DNA of 64,000 bases from positions 28,537,538 through 28,601,537 of the forward strand of contig OX467091.1 of the NCBI GenBank assembly GCA_950106755.1, given 5' to 3'. Within the stretch, counting starts at the first letter, position 1; each line of letters opens with the position of its first letter. Positions 1-12,083 of the stretch are shown piece after piece. The notes under the pieces are model-generated. The model did no database searches and had not been told where the DNA came from. It saw only the letters and a list, made by a program, of their open reading frames with translations. Made by a program: the position numbers and the translations under genes. This stretch comes from Climacium dendroides. Lineage: Eukaryota; Streptophyta; Bryopsida; Hypnales; Climaciaceae.

Positions 1-328
1 AAACGACCGGTAGATATTGAACATGATGGTGTCTCATGATGGTGAGATCCATTGTAGACAACTCATTTCGAGATCGACGAATGTTTTCTAGTTTCGCCAA
101 ACTATCCAGTATATTGTTTTTAGTACATGAATGTGAAAATGTTGCAGTAGGAGACACTGAAGATTGGAACTGTCTATTGGAAGGCTGTTTATATTGTGAG
201 TTCATTTCAACCTTCCTTGCATTTGTAGTTTGAGGAGACCCTTCTGGAATCCTATGACTCATTTCGGGAGATTCTCCCTCAGATTCACTAGATAGTTCTA
301 TGATCAGATCTAATTTTTCTACCTTCAC
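1..328 (-). pseudogene. MULE-like transposase fragment (third copy, MULE-3), cut by the window edge
   Basis: The reverse strand reads about 108 codons without a stop. They match an internal part of the transposase at 21600-25994: both contain an ELSSESEGES motif, and both have RSR.ELST followed about a dozen residues later by HH.VQYLP. This is the linker between the N-terminal domain and the WRKY/GCM1-like finger. The frame runs off the left edge, and its upstream part is cut where an LTR-like sequence begins at 347. It may therefore belong to a third giant element lying mostly outside the window. Homology is seen directly; the interrupted-element reading is inference. Confidence 0.75.
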
Positions 329-346
329 AGCATGAAGTATCGAAGG

Positions 347-772
347 TGTGGGAATGTGATCCCACATGCTAGGCTCAAAATACTAGCATATGACGGGAAA
401 ATTCAAAAATCGTCTTCTCTAAAAGGAAAGTTTTTGAGTTCTCCTAGGAAGTTAGGTTAATTTAGGAAAACCGGATTTCCGGATCCGGAAAAATTTCATT
501 AGGTCTAAAAACCTAATTCCAGAACCCTAAAAAGTTCCGGAAATCGGATGACGGCGCCGGCCCTAAATACCGAAAACCGGATCCGTACTAGGAATAGGGT
601 TTTGCCGCCAAAACCTATCCCGTACATTCATCCGACTAATTGACTATCTGGCCGACTGTAGCCGGCAGTGGGCACGAGTATTTCCTTGTTTTTCCTTCCA
701 ACGGTGTTTTCCGTTTTCCTAACTTTATGAGAATTCTGGTAGATTGAGGGACTGTATGAGTTGCGATCGTGT
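347..772 (+). repeat. LTR-like repeat, copy R1
   Basis: This stretch is repeated at 34852-35263. It begins TGTGGGA, then six bases, then TCCCACA, an inverted repeat starting with the TG typical of LTRs. Homology to the second copy starts exactly here, abutting MULE-3 sequence. The right end is uncertain; I place it near GATCGTGTA because the other copy reads GATCGTGCA, giving a TG...CA structure. The TATAAG box of the other copy is not preserved. I found no clear primer-binding site. Confidence 0.5.
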
Positions 773-845
773 AGGGGTTACCGGAGTGAAATTTTGTGAG
801 CAGGAGTGTTAGGGAGAGATTAGGTGAGGTTTGATTGTGAGCACG

Positions 846-2123
846 ATGTCTTCCAGGGCAAGCCGGCGCAAGTTGAAGGATCTGCTCGAGGACTCAGACG
901 AAGAAATGCTGCCATCGGCGCCCCAGCCGAGGACCATTCCGGTGATGAAGGTAGTTCCGTAGATTCCTACCGAGGAGGACCGGCTGGTACGCCTGCGGGA
1001 GAACCTCAACAACTTGGGGTGTGATGGGCTCTTGGAGGTTTCGTGGGGCATTCGGGAGGAGAGCTTGGTGTCTGACCTACTTCGTTCGGAAAGTGGTATC
1101 TTGAATACCATCCTCCGGGCGAAACCAAAACTATGGACGATTAACACATGGAGGGCCGTCTACAAGTTCCGGGAGGCGCCGGACAAGGTTATGGAGAAGA
1201 ATCAGGAGGTGATGGAGGGCGAATTCCAGGCGCCCGCCAATCCGAAGGAAGGTCACTAGGTTTCCGACCTGGTGAATCCGGAGTACCAAGATGTGATAGC
1301 ATTTCTCAATCCTATCCTCCATTCAACCAAGCCGCGGCGAGTGGTAGCAAAGGTAGCCTCCGCCACCTTGAGGAGCCTCCAGGGTAAAATGATGATGGAT
1401 TGGGCAACCATCATCCATGAATTAATCGGGGACCTTGTGCGTTCCCTCCAGTCGGGGAAGAAGGGTCAGAGTCCCTTTCCGGCGTATTTGTCCCATTTGT
1501 ATGCTCATCACTCCCTACTTAAGGCAAACGAGGAGAGCGCCTACCAGAAGCTAGTTCAGCTCCAACAGTATGGGGAAGAAGAATCCTTGCCTCGAGACGG
1601 ACCGGACGATGAGGAGACGGAGGACAAGGAGCCGACCACTCCTCTAAAGAATAGACAGCAACAAACTAGAACTCCGCCAGTGAATCCGCCAGAAGATCCT
1701 CCCGTACCGAAGCCACGGGAAGAAGAACTTCAGGAGCAGAAGACGCAGACCGGACCAGCCCCGGAAGAGGTTCGACCTTCTATGCAACTGGTTGGGTCGG
1801 TGCAACCGCAAGCTGGTACCACTCAGGCTGAGGCCGGACCCTCTCGATCCAGGGTTGTCGTGGACATGCGTTCGCGGCGAAATTGCGTCCAAAATCGGAC
1901 GTCCGCACGTCCGGACCCTGCGGACGCAAACGGACGGTCCTCGGTCGCCGTCCTACGGGCGGAAGGGCGGACGGGCGGATGGACGGTCGTTTTTATTGGC
2001 GGACGGGTGGACGGGCAGACACGAGAGCGGACGGAGTGGCGGATGGGCGGACGAGCGGACGGGAGAGCGGACGGATTGGCGGACGGGCGAACGCGCGAAC
2101 GGTTCAAGGGCCAAGGGATTTAG
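846..2123 (+). pseudogene. gag-like ORF B of an LTR-type element, copy R1
   Basis: One frame runs from ATG 846 to TAG 2121 with two internal stops, TAG at 960 (the other copy has GAG) and TAG at 1257 (the other copy has CAG). The homologue is at 35336-36355. The N-terminal half is acidic, followed by a conserved block around NTWRAVYKFREAPDKV and HLYAHHSLLKANEESAYQ. The end is rich in Pro, Glu and Lys. From about codon 350 the frame enters a GC-rich CGGACG repeat and encodes Arg/Gly/Asp-rich low complexity. I recognise no capsid, zinc knuckle, protease or reverse transcriptase motif. A gag-like role is inferred only from position behind an LTR-like repeat. It could be an unknown accessory gene. 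Confidence 0.55.
1895..2115. repeat. GC-rich CGGACGGGC-type minisatellite island 1
   Basis: Degenerate tandem repeat of 4-8-mers built on CGGACG and GGGCGGA. It is one of six clear islands of this type (others at about 6433, 10396, 27698, 30155 and 33700). Here it lies at the 3' end of ORF B instead of in front of an ATG. Confidence 0.8.
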
Positions 2124-2150
2124 GGAGTCTAGGAGTGACCGACTGAGTGA

Positions 2151-2379
2151 CACTATAAGAAACCAAAATTTATTGATGTCAAAAGGAACGGATTTTAGGT
2201 GACATTGAAAAAAATGAACCCATGTTTTTATGTCAACAATAATGTCCATCATAATAGCAATGAACATAATTGTTAACATAAAAACATTGGTTTGTTTTTT
2301 TGATATCACCTCAAATGTCACCTAAAATCAATTCCTTTTGATGTCAATCCGTCACCTAAAACAAGGTTTTCTTATAGTG
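2151..2379. mobile_element. CACTA-type MITE
   Basis: A 229-bp non-coding element whose ends are inverted copies of CACTATAAGAAA, the CACTA superfamily signature. Longer imperfect inverted arms follow, including a GATTTTAGGTGACAT block in both. A 3-bp TGA duplication flanks it (2148-2150 and 2380-2382), as expected for CACTA elements. It has no coding capacity, so it would need a transposase in trans. Confidence 0.85.
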
Positions 2380-2730
2380 TGAGTGAGGGTTTGTAACTTT
2401 GCATTTTGCAATTTTGCATGATTTTCAGTTTGTTTTAGGGTTCTTCTTACATATTTGTGAGTTTTGGCGCTTCAGAAATTTTTACGTGCTACACACTTGA
2501 AATTGAGAACAAAAAATAACACAATGAAGATTTCTTCAATATCACTTGGGACAAAATCCCCCCAAAATGATAGTTTCATTAATTTTTTCAAGATAATTTG
2601 GCAACCTTGTACTACTATGAAATGCTCCGAGAACTAATAAATCTTAGCTATTCATCTCTCTAAATTGTAAGCATTTGAGCACCAAGTTTTGTAAATGTTC
2701 TTCATTCAAATCCTTTCTAAATTTAAATGC
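2380..2730. other. AT-rich spacer, nothing recognised
   Basis: Non-coding sequence between the CACTA MITE and the 3' end of the hAT gene. I searched for a hAT terminal repeat and found none I could defend. Confidence 0.5.
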
Positions 2731-5700
2731 CTAGGGGTGGTAATCACTATCTCCTTTCACCTCTGCCCCGCTACTGTACTCTCTTGATTGGAATCCATCA
2801 TCTTCATCACTCATGGTGTTCTCTTCATCGTCTGATGAAAGTGTTTGAGTTCCCCCTCTTTTCTCTTGTACTGTTGAAGATACACAAGCTTTCTTAGGCT
2901 TGCCCATCATTTGCTCGTTCTTTGCTTTCATCAAGGTTTTCCCTACACGTTCACGGAGGCAATCAACCGCTTTTCCTTTTCTCAACGGAAGTTCTGGAAT
3001 AGACGGACGCTTATCAAGGGGGGGGTTTCTTGCATTCACTTTCTTTGTTGGAGAGATAGCAAATGGCTCCATTACTCGTTTGTACTTTGCTTTAGAGGGT
3101 TCTTCCATCATCATTGCCATCCCTGCCTTTCTCCCTTCTTCAGTGAATGCCTCTATAGCATTTGAAGATTCCAGTGTCGGGTCCGCTAGCCTTGTCCAAG
3201 ATGTTGGTAGGCGGTTTCCTTGCTTCTTTAACATTGAAGCCAACGTCTCATCTTCCTCGTTATCGGTGAATGAAGAAATCTTCAATCTTTGATTTTTGGT
3301 ATGTTCAATTTCTTTCGAAATGATGGAAGCTCGTGTCGGACGTTGAGAACTTCCTGAACCCACCAAAGTAGTGCTTACACTATTAAATAGTGAGCGTGCA
3401 CCTATTGGAGGAATGCTACGCGGTGGACGTACAAAACTTGTCATGTTTTCCTTTGTGCCTTGGCCACTGTGAAGCAAGTTCGGACTTCCACATTCTATCA
3501 AACGCGAACGTACATTGTCTTGTGTCCCACTCGCTTCATGGTTTAGGCTACTTGGTTCCCCGTTGTTTTTGCTTGCCAATCCTCCTAGAGACTCCACGCT
3601 TATCTTGTCCACATTCATTTGCTCGCGGTCCTCAATGTTGTCATTCTTTTCTAGTTGGGCCACCACTATGGATGGAGACCTACCGCTTCCAATCACTTCA
3701 TCTATTTCGGAAGTTCCAGCATTGGATGCTATGGTTCCATTAGAAGCCAGGACTTGGACATTTTGCGTCCTCTTCGTTTAGATTGAAGACCTTGTCGCTA
3801 CTTAGAAATCGGTTTCCATCTACAAACCTTGCTATGGAAGGTACGCCTTCGTCGTTTCCACAATCATTATCGTCCATTGGAAAGTCATACTCGTCTCGGT
3901 CATTGTTGCCCATGTCATCATCATCCATAATTACTCTTCCAAATGGTTCACCTCCAAAATTGTATGTGTTGCCATCCAAATCTTCTTCTTCATTGAATAT
4001 TGGGTCGTCCCAATTTGCTTCTTGTCCATGTGCTTCATTCCCGTCCACACGAACACCTTCTTCTTCATCTTCGCTGCTCTCGTCATCTTCGTTTGGCCCC
4101 TCCGATTCTTCTGAATCTACATTTTCAAGGTACCACTTCTTCTCATCCCTCTCCTTGGATGCGGCCAATACTCTTGAATTAGTGTACACATACACCAAAT
4201 CCGTAGCTCTCTTTGTTCTCAACTTGTTCCGAGATTTGTTGTGAATAAAAGAATAGCTACTCCAATTCCGTTCACATGAAGATGAAGATACCGGTTGGCC
4301 CAATGTTCTCCTTGCAATTGGAGCAATGAGCTTCCCACATGCGCCTTCAAAATCCCACCAAGCGTGTGCCGATAATTTTTGTTTACTTGGATCCAACATG
4401 TTGTGAAAGGGAGGCTCCCTGTGTCGAAATGCCATGAATTCCTTGACGACGTCCGCGTAGTCCGTAGGTTTACATGTTCGCATGAGAACACGTTTGCATG
4501 CCTTGGTGGCCTCTGAATCGTCGGCTAGTTCTTTATCGTGCAAAAGATAGGGATTCAAAAGAGCTCCTGCATATTGGAGATCGGTCTCTACCATTTCCCA
4601 TCTAGCGTTGAACGCCTCCTTCAATGGTTTGGGAAATTCGGGGCTCAATAGAAAAGGCGGATTTTCTAACCCCCCCACATGCGATCGTATCTTCCTCATA
4701 ATATGCAAAACTTTCCCTAAACATGGCGTCTTTGCATCTAAATCACGAAGGCCATACACAACAACGTTCATCAACTGCATAAAATTCGTGCAACGCCTCC
4801 AGAAATGCTCACTGTTTATTATTTTCTTTGTACACCAAGACTTTGTACGGTTCTTCTTTTTCTTGTCGTCCAACGTCCTCACATATTGTTTCCAACGCGG
4901 ATCTGTCACACTCTGTTGAAGTGCTCCCTTCACTTTCAACAAGCGTTCAAGCGCAATGAAATTTGAAGCAAATTTTGTTTCGCCTGGCATCAATAAGTTG
5001 TGCTCTTTTTCGTATGAACGAAATATTGCAAGCGGCATGTGCCGCTTTCTAAAAAACGTAAGAATGATACGAGCTTTGGCCACGACATCCGCCACCCATG
5101 CTTCCTTCCCCCAATCTTTTAGCAACAAATTCAAGGCGTGCACCACACAACCTTGAAAAGAAATGTGAGGATATTTGTCTTTTATGATTCTACATGCTCG
5201 AGGGTTTACAGGAGCATTGTCCGTTGTTATTTGCACCACATTATGCGGACCCACCTCCTGTATGAATTTGTCCAAAATAGAGGCCAAGTACTCTGCGTTT
5301 TTTACGAACCCACTTGTGTCCACCGATCCCAAAAATTGCTCCCCTGCAGAAGATACAGGCATGCAATTCACCAATGGCCGATTTGTAACCGAACTCCATC
5401 CATCAATAGACAAGGTTGCTCCAAACTTTCTGATACTATCCTCGGTCCTCTTTTGCAACTTTAGTTTGACATCTTCTTTCGCTTCTTCTAGTAAATAATT
5501 TGGTTCGTAGAGCGTCGTACGATGGTGGGCTGTATGGCTTACCAAACTCAACTGTTTTCTTCATTGCTTCTTTGAAGGCCTCACTTCGAGCTACCTCAAA
5601 TGGTATGTTGGCTGAATAGAAGAAATTGGCCCACAACGCATTCAAATTGCATCTATCAGCTTGTTCAAACCCATCTACTAGCCGACTTTGTCTTCGGGGC

Positions 5701-6119
5701 CGATTGATGGAAGAGGGTGGAGTTGGACATTGTTCACTTGATGTTTCCACACTTTGATGTACCCTTGAAGACGCACGATGAATTTCAGACGGCGCTGCGC
5801 ACGAGTCCTCTTGTGTTGAACGTGAAAAATCCCTTCCATTTGAGGCATTGCTTGCAACCCTCCCTATGTTTTCACCATCTATATTGTCAAGGGCCGATCT
5901 TCGTGGAAATAACCCATTACAACCGGCAAAAAGAGTTCGAATTGACGAAGTCAATTTTGGACATATGTTTACCCCCCTGTCACGAACACCGTCTTTGCCT
6001 TCATATCCAAGGTGGCTCAACATGCGACACTTCCGATTTGCAAACACCAAGTCACATGCCTTGCACTGCACTTTACCGCTTGATGGAACAACATACCAAC
6101 CGGAAAAATCCTTACTCAT
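2731..6119 (-). pseudogene. hAT-superfamily transposase, frameshifted
   Basis: hAT (Ac-like) DNA transposase in three reading frames. Segment 1 (6119 to about 5500) starts at an ATG with a BED-type finger (CKAC, then HLGY). Segment 2 (about 5550-3740) has the DUF659-like catalytic start with SIDGWSS, then TTDNAPVN and GCVVHALNLL, and the C-terminal dimerisation region with SSCERNWS and RATDLVYVYTN. The expected acidic catalytic residues (D, D, E) are all present. Segment 3 (3696-2731) is a Ser/Lys-rich tail. Segment 1 to 2 needs a shift near 5500; segment 2 to 3 needs another near 3740, or an intron. Terminal repeats were not identified. A TATAAG box lies at 6372-6377 and a GC-rich island at 6433-6575. 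Family assignment is secure; activity is unlikely as read. Confidence 0.9.
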
Positions 6120-6432
6120 TGTGGAAAGCTCCGTTCAAGTTCAAGTCCAAGTTCAAGTTCCAATCTTGTCTTCAGTTCCAAATGTTTAGGTTCAAATCAC
6201 CATGTCATATGTATCAAATATAGTCTGTAAGCAAAGCCTTGGAAACCAAATCCCCCCTGTCCACCGAACTATGCATTACCAAGCAAGGGACACAAAGATT
6301 GCAGCTCCTAGCCCTTGGAAATCTTAGCGTTCAGTTTCTCAGAAGTGCTTGTAAATGCCTTCTTCCTTGCTCTTATACTCCTAACTTGTTGAATGTTCTA
6401 TGCCTTAGAAGTAACCGTTGCCAACGGTCAGA

Positions 6433-6575
6433 AAACCCGGCGGACGGGGTGGGCGGACAGGGCGGACGGATGGTCGGTCGGGGCGATCAAGGCGGACGGG
6501 GCGGATGGGCGGGCGTGTCGGACGGGGTGGACGGGCGGGCGGGCGAACAGGTCAAACGGTCGGTCATGCGGACAG
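6433..6575. repeat. GC-rich CGGACGGGC-type island 2, upstream of the hAT gene
   Basis: Tandem degenerate CGGACGG/GGGCGGA repeat, 0.31-0.46 kb upstream of the hAT start codon. A minus-strand TATAAG (6372-6377) lies between it and the ATG. The rest of 6120-7031 is AT-rich and includes a (TA)n tract at about 6824-6841. Confidence 0.75.
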
Positions 6576-7031
6576 GGCAGTTTTAGCCTTTTAGGGTGGT
6601 CAATTTTACTTAGTGACTTCTTTACTTCGAACTTTTGGGCTCTTGGTTCAGTTGATTGCATTCCATCCTAGGGATAACTAGATTATGAAAGTAGTAGAAA
6701 ACAAGTGCTAAGTACTACAACAAAATTCTCAATCAAAGACACAATTCACTAAAAATTGGGCATAACATGTACATTTCAATAAAACTTAGTCCAAGAAAAT
6801 GAATTTTATGAAAAAAAAACATAATATATATATATATATATTCAAATAAATAAATAATTACTTGCAACATGTTTTTCTTCACTACATGTATATGCAATAC
6901 AAAAAATTCATGATGGACATGGTGGGCCACGTACAATACTACTAGTCATAAAAAAAATGAAGCCTACACTACATAATTATATCTTGAGTGCCATTAAAAT
7001 ACGACTACATAGGAAATTAAACATTTTATAA

Positions 7032-10000
7032 TTACTTCAACACACTATTATCTTCTTCGGCATCACGAGATGTCCCCTCCCTCGCCATGAGTCTTCTACT
7101 TATTCGACGAGGCACCGGTTGCGGACTATTTCCATGGCTGCTCCCTCCGCGGCTAGCTTGTACCTGCATGTCAACCCTCTCAAATTGTTGTTTGGTTTCC
7201 GGAGAGTGGTCATCCTCCTCTTCAATCTTCCGTTTATTCTTCTTCTTCGGAGACAGCTCCACTTCGTGGGCCCTCAAAGTCCTCACAGCACAATCTATGT
7301 CATCCATCAGTTGTTTTATCATTTCATCCTCGCTTTTCATCATCCAAGCTTGTTCACCTCCCTCTCCTAGATACTTCCTCCACTTGGTTATAATGTCCTT
7401 CATGTTCATGTCAAATGCCCTTGCAACATCTTCTATCTTATGCTCTGTAGATGATTTACCGTTTAGGTCTACCACAGAACGAACTCTTGCTGCTTCTTCC
7501 AACTTCGATAAAATGAGGGCCCGCCATATCAAATCCGTATTGTATCCCTCAACCTTGGCAAAGAGAACAATGACCCTCCAAGATGGGAGTATTTGGAAAA
7601 CTTCCTAGCACAAGCTCCTTCTCATGTTGCTGGAAGTGAGTTGACAACGTGCTATAAGGGACCCATCCTTCCTCCGCTTCCAAAGTCCAATCAATGTTCT
7701 CCGTATCATAGGTCGTTCCGTAGTTAGCCGCTCATACATCCTATCCATGTTCCCCCAAACCGTAAGTTTTAAATTAGGGTCCTTTCTTTCCTCCTCCAAC
7801 TTCTCCACAAAACGCTCATAAGAACTCTTGACATTCTCGTATGCTATGTCTGATTGCAATGCATACCTCAAGAGCCCGTTCATGAGTCCGGATGATACTG
7901 AGGAATGATCTTGTAGTTGCCGCGCCCACACCATCCACCGTAAATCCGCATTTTCCTTTGGAAGGATTTCACTTAGTACCCCTACTTCCATCATTCTTTT
8001 CATTGTTGATTCGGCCTCATTTTTTCCTCGAACTGCCAAGTCTAATTGATGCCTTAACTCTTCAACTTCCGGATTTTGTGACTACATGGAAGCATCTTCA
8101 AATGAGGGGAAAACTATGGATTTTGGACTCGGAATGCGCTGTCGGAGTTCTACGGTCCCATCCTCAGCTTTGCCCTCGTCAAGAGGAAGAGATAGTTGAT
8201 CGCTCTCTTGTGTTGGTTCACTTGCCTCTAATAGCCCTATTCCGTCAGGCGATTGTTGACCTGCCTTCTCGTTCTGTAATGTCCACAATGTTTTGCGATG
8301 CTCTTCTAACATCTCTTTGCATGTCTTCAACTCCAACACCAACTTCTCATTCATAGCCTTGAGATTCTCATTCATGGCCTTCAAATTGTCATTCGTTCGC
8401 TTCAAAGTCTTGTTATTTTTCTTGACACTCTCATAGTCATTATCCAAGGGCTTCAAGTTTGGGGTCGGCCTCCAATACAACGTGTTGTATTTGCTCTCCA
8501 ATATCTCATACTTTGCCTTGAGGTCATCATGATCTTCTTTGGAGTAACGCACCTCCTTCAACTCCAAATTCTGCTGTTTCAAAATTTTTTTATGCTTAAG
8601 GTCTTCCAACTTCTCGTCTTGTAGTTTGTCCGCAAACTCGACAAACATTCTGAAAGCCAAAGCACTATGAAGAACGGATGGTGTCATTTTCGTAAATGTA
8701 TTAGTTATTTACGCAAGAGCAGGTGTCAATACAACCACAACTCTAGCTGTACATGATAGAGAATACGCCGTTCTAAATATCTCGCCAAATCCTGCTGTTG
8801 AATTGCCTGAAGTGGAGCTGCGTCCTTCATTTGTAGTGCCACCTTCATTAGGATTTCTTTCTACATGCTCAGGGCCACCTTCGTTTATAGTGCTCCCTTC
8901 ATTTCCGCCATTTGTTGCTTTTCTCTTAATTTCAAATTGATTCCATCGAAGGGAACACTGCAACAAGTTCTCCATCTATTCTAGTGGAGGCATCTTTTGT
9001 AGAGTCTTGAGATCCTCTGGGCCCAACAAAGCTAGCAACGGATGATCTTGGATAATTGGGGTCTCTTTGTCGTTGTTCACACCAGCCTTGTCTTGAGAGT
9101 CCATCCTTACATCTGTCGGTTGAGTTGGATGCTCTTCATTTTGGTTTGGTGAAGTCCAAATTGCATTTTCAGGTCTGGACAGTAGGCTTGGTTTTTTCCT
9201 TGATTTAGGAGACGGAGGGACATAGAACATGATGTCTTGTGCTGTGTCTGCTAAAAACCGGTCAATACAAGCGTGAGCCTCCTTCATGTCTTGAATGTCT
9301 TTTCTATCTTCAATGTCTTTTATAGGATCCTCTTCTTGGTGCTTCTGTGACATCGATGTAGATCCATGTTCTATTGGCCGAGAGAGCTTCATTGCAACGT
9401 TGCTTTCTGGCACCCCTTCTAACACATTTTGTATAGGGTTCAAATCCGTCGGTGGAGTCAAAAACACCTCTCCCTCCACACCGTCCACAAAACAAGTGCT
9501 TCCTTTTGTAGGGTCCCCCATATAAGCCGGTTCTACCGCCATTTCCTTTCCATTCAGCACTTCTGTACGACGCACTTGGATTTCAAGAGGAATCTGAATC
9601 GATTCCACAGCGTCTTCTAATGCTTTCTTTTTTTCACTTACTTCAAGAAGTTGCGCCTTCGGAACAAACATATCAGGGATATGTTTCTGATGTCTGCCAA
9701 TCGCAAGTGGCAATGTCGCTACCGTAGGATACGTACTCCAATCCACCTGACGACCCAGTATGAGTTCAGCGTAAACCATGCCTGCCAAGCTCTAGTTAAT
9801 TTTGCCCTTGCTCATAGCCTTTTCCGGAAATAAGGCCTTCCACAGCTCCATTGAACGGTGCACAAAATGATCATTGAAGCAATTCAATGGTTTAAAACAA
9901 TATTCACGGGTGTGAAGAGGGTGACACTCTCGAGGCCACAACTTCCCAATGTGATACATTTTCACGTATTTGCGGCACAATTTAGAGGTCCAATATTCCA

Positions 10001-10133
10001 CATCCTTTTTTTCCCAACCCGTCTCAGCCTTGATGTTGACGTCATTCAAAATGTCAAACCGTAGCTCATGACCAATGCCCTTCGGTTTTGACTTCTTCTT
10101 GCCTTCAGTTGCAGCACTACTTGCCCCCGCCAT
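7032..10133 (-). pseudogene. K1: unknown coiled-coil protein, N-terminus shared with K2
   Basis: A single frame runs 1034 codons from ATG 10133 to TAA 7032. It is interrupted by TAG at 9792, 8976, 8082 and 7605 and TAA at 8709, with no frameshift. The N-terminal ~140 residues match K2 (28173-29300): GW...WT...CR.YVKM.HI.KLWP, then a MV.AE..L...VDW block; TAG 9792 aligns with a Tyr of K2. Residues ~480-610 (8687-8280) are a strong Lys/Glu/Leu coiled coil with repeated NLKAMNE. The C-terminal ~170 residues hold a helical segment and a Lys-rich possible nuclear signal, KKKNKRK. I recognise no catalytic domain. Adjacency to a hAT gene and homology to K2 suggest a transposon-borne family. TAA 8709 may lie in a small unpredicted intron. 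Confidence 0.6.
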
Positions 10134-10395
10134 GACTACTTGAGTGTCGAGTACTCACTTGCAATTTTAGAATGGAAATTTCCAATATATAATCCCCGTT
10201 CTCTCAAAATATATAATGTGCTTCACTGTCTCCAAACGTTTGTAAGTAACCAAGGACCAAAATCCAATGTAGTATGATCAAAATATGACCCCCACTCTTC
10301 ACCACATAGGAACAACTAGCGCGTGAAGCAATAGTAGCACATCCGACATGGCAGTGATTCCCAAATGGAAGAGTGAAAGTGAGGAAATGTGAGTT

Positions 10396-10650
10396 GGCCG
10401 TCCGCCAGTATACTTGTCCGCTCCCAGACCTAAAAGAGGCTCGGGACCGGACCACGCGGACGTGGCCCGAGCCGGCGGACGGGCAGATGGAGCTGCCCCG
10501 TCCGCCGACGAAGTAGCCGGCCCGGTCCAGGTCCGCCCGGCGGACGGGCGGACGAAGCTACCCCGTCCGCCGATGAAGCGGCCGGCGTCTAGGCACGCCC
10601 GGCGGACGGGTAGACAAAGTTGCCCCGTCCGCTTAGCCCGTCGCCTATTA
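10396..10650. repeat. GC-rich CGGACGGGC-type island 3, upstream of K1
   Basis: Repeats of GGCGGACGGG and its complement, 0.26-0.52 kb upstream of the K1 ATG. An AT-rich TATATA-type sequence lies between island and gene at about 10180-10215 (minus strand). Confidence 0.75.
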
Positions 10651-11463
10651 TTTCGAGGCGTCCAAATTTTTTCCAATTTGGCATGAAACCTAGGATTCTT
10701 CTCATCCGCCTTTACTTACTGTCAGTTTTTTTGGGTCAATTAAAGTTTCAACATCCTATGCTTTTCTCATTAACCCAGAAAATAAGAAATAGACAAGTTA
10801 TAATCAAATTTTAAATAATCGTTTAGAGTTCTTTGAAGTTTATAGTGAGACCCTAAACCCTAGAACCCTAGAACCCTCAACTCTTAGTCTCCTACATTTC
10901 AGATTACGCCATTGTTTTGAGCAAATTGTAAATTTGTAATATTCATTTGAAATTGTATGCATACAAATTTTAACTAGACATAAAGGATATTATTTATTTA
11001 TTTATTTTTTCATCATGTGGGATATTTCAAAGGGAAAGAAAAAAACAAGAACATGATCAATATTAGTGATGAAGTGAAACGTTATAATTTACAATTGACC
11101 AAATTGAGATGGTGCTACAATCACAACAATTACTTCAAGGGTTTTGGTTTTGGTTTTGAACCTCATGGACAATTTCCATTGACTTCAAGGTATTTTGTAC
11201 ATATGGACTTATAGAGAAGCCAAAAATGTATATAACTTATGCATGTCACACACTGCAACGCCATGTTTGTACTGTATTTTGTAATGCCCTTTTTTTATTA
11301 GGATTGTTTTAAAAGTAAGGGTATACAAAGAGTGTAAGACTTCACAACATTTCTGAAATTAGTAGAATTGTAAAATCCTTACTCATTGTGAAAAGCATTA
11401 TAATCTTCTAATCCATAAAAGATATGTTTTTGTGTGTGATTTTTTGTTTTTTGTTTTGTTTTG

Positions 11464-11495
<32 letters not shown>

Positions 11496-11956
11496 TCTTG
11501 GAGAATTTGCAACGTGAAGCAATAAAAAAATTTTAGTTTCTATTTGTATAAGTTCTTCTTTTATCTAAGGCTGGGTTTATACTGTGCCTAAGGCCGGATG
11601 AAAGTCCGGCCGGATTTGCCTTCGATCCATTCTTCAATCCGGCCCTAGTTTTTTCCATCCGGCCCTACTTAATCTAAACCCCTTGGGCTGGATTTCCAAT
11701 TCATGTGCTCTTCAATTTTATCAAGGCTCAATTAAAAAACGTCAATAAAAATATGCATGTTTATCTTTTATTTCTTTTTTAATTAAAAACAAAGATTTTT
11801 TTTTTTTTTTTCATTTTTCATTTTGTTTCTATACATTTTATTTCTAAAATACAAAAAGAAGTTTATTTATTTATTTATTACTTAAAAATAAAATAAAAAT
11901 TTAATATTTTGGTTTTCTTCTTATATAGAATATGCATTTGTAATCAACATGTTTAA
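10651..11956. other. AT-rich intergenic region
   Basis: No supported gene. It holds a short CCCTAAA/CCCTAGA-type telomere-like run at 10850-10880, a (TA)n tract at about 11465-11487, and GGCCGGAT-rich sequence at 11590-11670. It ends at the target-site duplication of element E1. Confidence 0.5.
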
Positions 11957-11966
11957 TGCTAAAACA
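11957..11966. repeat. Target-site duplication of E1, left copy
   Basis: TGCTAAAACA is identical to 26847-26856. The bases outside the two copies differ (A versus G to the left, C versus T to the right), so the duplication is exactly 10 bp. Confidence 0.9.
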
Positions 11967-12083
11967 CAGGGTTGCTATTTGGCGAGCCTATGAGCCTGAG
12001 CCTATGAGCCTGCGAGCTTGTGAGCGTGAAAAAAATGAATTGAAAAAATTTAGAATCTTGTAGAGTTGACCTATGACCGTGGG
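11967..12083 (+). repeat. E1 left terminal and subterminal repeat
   Basis: GAGCCT/GCGAGC/GTGAGCG repeats (11981-12028), then an AT-rich stretch, then CCTATGACCGTGG at 12070. The right end of E1 and both ends of E2 have the same order and orientation from outside to inside. Confidence 0.85.

Noticed and set aside
1792..2321. Arg/Gly/Asp-rich ORFs in the CGGACG islands (also near 6393, 10414, 27682, 30164, 33635)
   Set aside because: Open only because the GC-rich repeat lacks stops; several frames on both strands are open at once.
2400..6760. Terminal inverted repeats for the hAT element
   Set aside because: I looked on both sides of the gene and found no matched ends with an 8-bp duplication.
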